A DNA stretch of 9,182 bases from Pseudomonadota bacterium (GTDB lineage Bacteria > Pseudomonadota > Gammaproteobacteria > Burkholderiales > Thiobacillaceae), in the NCBI GenBank assembly GCA_021791235.1, contig JAJYXA010000089.1, positions 1-9,182 of the forward strand. The letters run 5' to 3'. Positions 6,963 to 9,182 of the stretch are shown here, in pieces. Numbering within the stretch: the first letter of the stretch is position 1; each line of letters opens with the position of its first letter. Made by a program: the position numbers and the translations under genes. The notes under the pieces were generated by a model. It saw only the letters and a program-made list of their open reading frames with translations. It had not been told where the DNA came from and made no database searches.

Positions 6963-7096
6963 AAAAGTATGGCATCTCACTATAAACACTGCTCCTGGAA
7001 AATCGCGGCGGGCTCTCGGGTAAACGTTTCTGCTGGTCCGATTTTCAGCGCGGAGTACATAACCCGCCTGCTGACGGCCGGCAGATGATAGGAACG
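6963..7096. other. Upstream region of fccA
   Basis: This non-coding stretch should hold the fccA promoter on the minus strand. A TATAGT (plus-strand 6979-6984) is a possible -10 box, but I find no convincing -35 at 16-18 bp, so the promoter is not called. A 39-codon open frame on the plus strand (6970-7088) has no recognizable similarity. By eye it is richer in A+T than the flanking ATPase genes. Confidence 0.35.
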
Positions 7097-7183
7097 ATGA
7101 CCAACCCTCGCCCCGCGCGGAAAGAGGATGAGCGCAACACCCTGTTCCAGATCAAGGTGCTGCGGGCACGCCAGTCGGCCTGA
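7097..7183 (+). pseudogene. Truncated copy of the ATPase subunit D 3' end (28-codon open frame)
   Basis: The last 20 codons (7124-7183) repeat the end of the D gene, giving EDERNTLFQIKVLRARQSA plus stop, identical in protein to the real tail. In front of them are nine other codons beginning with ATG at 7097, so an in-frame peptide MTNPRPARK + tail could be made; AGGA at 7090-7093 is only 3 bases from the ATG. The real protein reads VQHIRAALE at the matching place, so Arg and Ala and a few bases still agree, but the rest is lost. With only 28 of 206 residues it cannot act as a rotor subunit. It is best read as a gene remnant left on the far side of an insertion or rearrangement. Confidence 0.8.
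7124..7183 (+). repeat. Direct repeat, right copy: 3' end of the ATPase D gene
   Basis: This is the partner of 5158-5217 (56 of 60 bases identical, all four changes synonymous). The sequences after the two stop codons differ completely: the left copy leads into the gap before fccB, the right copy leads 12 bp later into the dsrA stop codon. The right copy's GCC TGA, not the left copy's GCT TGA, completes the inverted repeat shared with dsrA. Confidence 0.92.
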
Positions 7184-7202
7184 GCGCGATCCGGGTCAGG
7201 CC
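7177..7202. terminator. Possible bidirectional hairpin over the convergent stop codons
   Basis: GGCCTGA at 7177-7183 and TCAGGCC at 7196-7202 are perfect inverted repeats around a 12-base loop. The left arm contains the stop of the D-tail copy and the right arm contains the stop of dsrA. Neither side has a T-run, so it is not a textbook intrinsic terminator, but it could stabilize or end both transcripts. Confidence 0.4.
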
Positions 7203-8500
7203 GCTTTCTGCTTGTACTCGACCCACTTGGCTACCTGCTCGTCCCAGTCGTCGGAGCGGAAGTAAGGGTTGGAACGCGGCTCTTTGATCATGTTGGGATC
7301 GACCGGGATATCCATGCCCTCGAGGAAATTGGCGAGACCGATGCGCTCGATCATTTCGCCGGTGCGCTCGTGATCCAGCGCATTCTCCGCGAAGAAGTCG
7401 AGGATGTTGCGCGCCAGTTCGTTCAGCTTTTCGAAGTCCTCGTCGGTTTCCAGTTTCATGAACGGGATGATCACGCTGCCCATGGTGGCGCCGATCTTCA
7501 ACACGCCCTTGCCGCCCACCAGGATGGACACGCCCTTGTCCTTGCCGGGCAGCAGGCCGCCGGGGATGACGTTGAGGCAGTGCATGCAGCGCACGCAGTT
7601 CTTGTTGTCGATGCACAGGGCATTGCCGTCGCCGAGGTGGGCCACCGAGGTGTGCGGATCAGCCTGCACCTTGTCTGACGGCACCACCGAGAGCGCCTTG
7701 GTCGGGCAGCGGCCGACCACGTCGTTGTAGAGGTCGTGCATGCCGTGCACCTTGTAGTAGTCCTGCACCAGGGCCTCGTTGACGCGGATGTTGTCGCGCC
7801 AGGTACCGATGGTGGCCATATCTGAACGCTGGATGGCGTTGACGCAGTCGTTCGGGCAGCCGGAGAACTTGAACTTGAACTTGTAGGGCAGGGACGGGCG
7901 ATGCATGTCGTCCAGGTTGTTGTTGATGACGGTGCGCAGCGCACGCGCTTCGTCGAAGCAGGACATCTCGCAGCGCGCCGAGCCGACGCAGGACATCGAG
8001 GTGCGTAGCGCCGGGCCGGCGCCGCCGAGGTCGAAGCCCATTTCGTTGAGGCCGTTGAACACTGCCTGCACGTTCTCGCTGCTGACGCCCTGGAACATGA
8101 TGTCGCCGGACTGGCCGTGGAAGGCGATCAGCCCCGAGCCGCCGTTGTCGATCCAGACGTCGCACAGCTTGCGCAGCAGGTCGGAGGTGTAGTGCATGCC
8201 GGCCGGCGGCTGCACGCGCAGGGTGTGGAATTCGGCGGCCTCGGGGAACAGCGGTTTGCCGCTTTCGTCCTTCAGCTCGGTAAAGCGCGGGATGATGCCG
8301 CCGCCATAACCGAACACGCCGACCGTGCCGCCTTTCCAGTAACCCTTGCGGGTTTCGTAGGAGGTTTCCAGTTGACCCATCAGGTCGACCATCATGTCGC
8401 TGTCCTTGGCCAGACGCTTGAGACCGGTCACGAAGCTCGGCCAGGGGCCGCTCTCCAGTTCGTCGAGCATGGGGGTGTCAGGGAGGGGGCGTGTAGACAT
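7196..8500 (-). CDS. dsrA: Dissimilatory sulfite reductase alpha subunit (reverse type likely)
   Basis: This 434-residue protein is DsrA, which with DsrB forms the cytoplasmic sirohaem sulfite reductase; in sulfur oxidizers it runs in reverse, making sulfite from stored sulfur. Sirohaem/[4Fe-4S] cysteines are visible as CVGSARC (171, 177) and CPNDC (215, 219). An inserted ferredoxin domain carries CVRCMHC (302, 305, 308), with Cys265 in CPTKAL probably the fourth ligand. The N-terminal KGGTVGVFGYGGGIIPRFTE, the LRTSMSC segment before the first cysteines and the end DDWDEQVAKWVEYKQKAA also fit. The ATG at 8500 is preceded by GGAG 6 bases upstream; an in-frame TTG at 8515 is less likely. Length is normal and the frame is intact. 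Unusually, no dsrB follows: 12 bp after the stop comes the ATPase D remnant. The reverse type is inferred from the fcc neighbours. Confidence 0.95.
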   Translation of the reverse strand: MSTRPLPDTPMLDELESGPWPSFVTGLKRLAKDSDMMVDLMGQLETSYETRKGYWKGGTVGVFGYGGGIIPRFTELKDESGKPLFPEAAEFHTLRVQPPAGMHYTSDLLRKLCDVWIDNGGSGLIAFHGQSGDIMFQGVSSENVQAVFNGLNEMGFDLGGAGPALRTSMSCVGSARCEMSCFDEARALRTVINNNLDDMHRPSLPYKFKFKFSGCPNDCVNAIQRSDMATIGTWRDNIRVNEALVQDYYKVHGMHDLYNDVVGRCPTKALSVVPSDKVQADPHTSVAHLGDGNALCIDNKNCVRCMHCLNVIPGGLLPGKDKGVSILVGGKGVLKIGATMGSVIIPFMKLETDEDFEKLNELARNILDFFAENALDHERTGEMIERIGLANFLEGMDIPVDPNMIKEPRSNPYFRSDDWDEQVAKWVEYKQKAA

Positions 8501-8537
8501 GGCAGTCTCCAGCAAAAAGGAGGACGTATCCCAGTCT

Positions 8538-8552
8538 AGTCAATACTTGACT
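8538..8552. promoter_or_regulatory. Palindrome AGTCAA-TAC-TTGACT upstream of dsrA
   Basis: This is a perfect 6-bp inverted repeat with a 3-base centre, 38 bp before the dsrA start. The minus strand contains TTGACT here, which resembles a -35 box, but no matching -10 follows at the right distance. Its arms point the opposite way to the FNR consensus (TTGAT-N4-ATCAA). It may be an operator. Confidence 0.4.
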
Positions 8553-8566
8553 GAATTTCTCGGGAT

Positions 8567-8580
8567 TACCCAAATGGGTA
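8567..8580. promoter_or_regulatory. Palindrome TACCCA-AA-TGGGTA between dsrA and the CHRD-type gene
   Basis: This perfect 6-bp inverted repeat lies 67 bp upstream of dsrA and 118 bp upstream of the divergent gene. One half, read on the minus strand (TACCCAT), fits the NarL-type heptamer TACYYMT; the other half has one mismatch. A NarL/FixJ-family response regulator is a reasonable guess, no more. Confidence 0.4.
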
Positions 8581-8632
8581 GGGGGTCTTGTTAGCCTGCA
8601 GCATAAGGAAAATTTTTGGACAATTTACTGCC

Positions 8633-8660
8633 TTGCCTTTTGGGAGCCCGGTGCTATAAA
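8633..8660 (+). promoter_or_regulatory. Sigma-70-like promoter of the CHRD-type gene
   Basis: TTGCCT (8633-8638) and TATAAA (8655-8660) are separated by 16 bp, and TG at 8652-8653 makes an extended -10 element. It points to the gene starting at 8698, giving a short leader of about 30 bases with AAGGAA at 8683-8688. Confidence 0.5.
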
Positions 8661-8697
8661 CCGATCCTCTTTGGCTTAGGAAAAGGAAAGAAAAGTG

Positions 8698-9099
8698 ATG
8701 CGCAAACTGGTCGTGATACTGCTGTTTTCCGGGCTGTTCGCCAATACTGCACTGGCCGCCCACGATGTCGTGACGGTCAAGCTCGATGCCCAGAACAATT
8801 CCGGGGAAACCGGCACGGCAACCCTGACGCCGGAAGGGGATAAAACCAAGGTGGTCATAGAACTTTCCAATGGGCCTAAAGGCGTTGCACAGCCCGCGCA
8901 CATCCATATGGGAACCTGCGACAAGCTGGACAAGGCGCCGAAGTGGAAACTGGAAGCCGTCAAGGACGGAAAATCCGTCACCCTGATTCCCGCATCGCTG
9001 GAAACCATTCTGAAAGACAAGACGGCGATCAACGTTCACAAGAGCGCGGCCGAGATTCAGGTTTACGTGTCCTGCGGGAACATCACCGCAGCGATGTAA
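8698..9099 (+). CDS. Secreted CHRD / Cu-Zn superoxide dismutase-like small protein
   Basis: This 133-residue protein has a clear Sec signal peptide (MRKLVVILLFSGLFANTALA, cut before Ala21) and a mature part of about 112 residues. The mature part is beta-rich: GETGTATLTPEGDKTKVVIE, then AHIHMGTC (67-74), then INVHKS (111-116) and VYVSCGNI (122-129). The His-x-His placed after a beta strand, a third His at 114 and two cysteines (74 and 126) that could form a disulfide recall the CHRD domain and the Cu-Zn SOD fold. The full catalytic metal set of SOD is not evident, so I do not call it an SOD. The ATG at 8698 has AAGGAA upstream; a GTG directly before it (8695) is possible. It is divergent from dsrA and shares its control region. 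No specific function is known to me. Confidence 0.75.
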   Translation: MRKLVVILLFSGLFANTALAAHDVVTVKLDAQNNSGETGTATLTPEGDKTKVVIELSNGPKGVAQPAHIHMGTCDKLDKAPKWKLEAVKDGKSVTLIPASLETILKDKTAINVHKSAAEIQVYVSCGNITAAM

Positions 9100-9110
9100 C
9101 AGGCTGAGTG

Positions 9111-9147
9111 GGCAGGCAGAGCGGGGGCGTTGTCTTCCCCGCCTGCC
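9111..9147 (+). terminator. GC-rich hairpin after the CHRD-type gene
   Basis: The arms are GGCAGG (9111-9116) plus CGGGG (9122-9126) against CCCCG (9137-9141) plus CCTGCC (9142-9147). This gives 11 pairs with a 5-base bulge on the left and a 10-base loop. It begins 11 bp after the stop codon. No T-run follows, so its role as a terminator is likely from position but not proven. Confidence 0.45.
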
Positions 9148-9182
9148 GCACCTAGGCCCCCACGGCAAGACGGTTGACCACC

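Noticed and set aside
6970..7088. A 39-codon plus-strand frame upstream of fccA
   Set aside because: It has no ribosome site, no recognizable similarity, and overlaps the likely fccA promoter region.
5218..7123. Insertion sequence or transposon carrying fccAB
   Set aside because: No transposase or integrase and no terminal inverted repeats are visible; only the direct repeats of the D gene end are present.
8538..8552. FNR/CRP-type site
   Set aside because: The half sites run in the wrong direction (TCAA before TTGA) and with the wrong spacing for the FNR consensus.

Overview
The window looks like a chromosomal segment of a GC-rich, chemolithotrophic sulfur-oxidizing proteobacterium. The proteins resemble those of betaproteobacterial sulfur oxidizers (Nitrosomonadales-like groups), but the species cannot be named from the sequence. 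The evidence for sulfur oxidation is a flavocytochrome c sulfide dehydrogenase pair (fccA, fccB) and a dsrA of the dissimilatory sulfite reductase family. Most of the rest is a bacterial V/A-type ATPase operon.

Layout. Positions 1-5217 (+ strand) hold the 3' part of a V/A-ATPase operon in the order K(partial)-F-E-A-B-D. K/F are 4 bp apart and A/B overlap by 4 bp. The three wider gaps (F/E, E/A, B/D) each carry an array of degenerate 7-bp repeats whose two halves are roughly inverted, so they could fold in the mRNA. Positions 5336-6950 (- strand) hold fccA then fccB, 7 bp apart, converging on the ATPase operon. At 7109-7183 lies a second, truncated copy of the 3' end of the ATPase D gene, in direct orientation; the closely matching 60 bp differ only at synonymous positions. 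The fcc unit is thus bracketed by direct repeats of a gene 3' end, as in islands that insert into a gene end and rebuild it. The copied tail converges on dsrA (7196-8500, - strand), and a perfect 7-bp inverted repeat overlaps both stop codons. Upstream of dsrA, a 197-bp divergent control region with two short palindromes and a good promoter leads to a small secreted protein of CHRD / Cu-Zn SOD-like type (8698-9099, +), followed by a GC-rich hairpin.

How the parts work together. FccAB should oxidize sulfide in the periplasm and pass electrons to cytochromes. DsrA, if paired with a DsrB encoded elsewhere, would oxidize stored sulfur to sulfite in the cytoplasm. The V/A-ATPase couples ATP to ion movement across the membrane. 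The physical link between the ATPase and the sulfur genes may be historical rather than functional. The most unusual points are the duplicated ATPase D tail around fccAB, the solitary dsrA, the heptamer arrays in every real gap of the ATPase operon, and an FccB that lacks the cysteine used for covalent FAD attachment in the classical enzyme.
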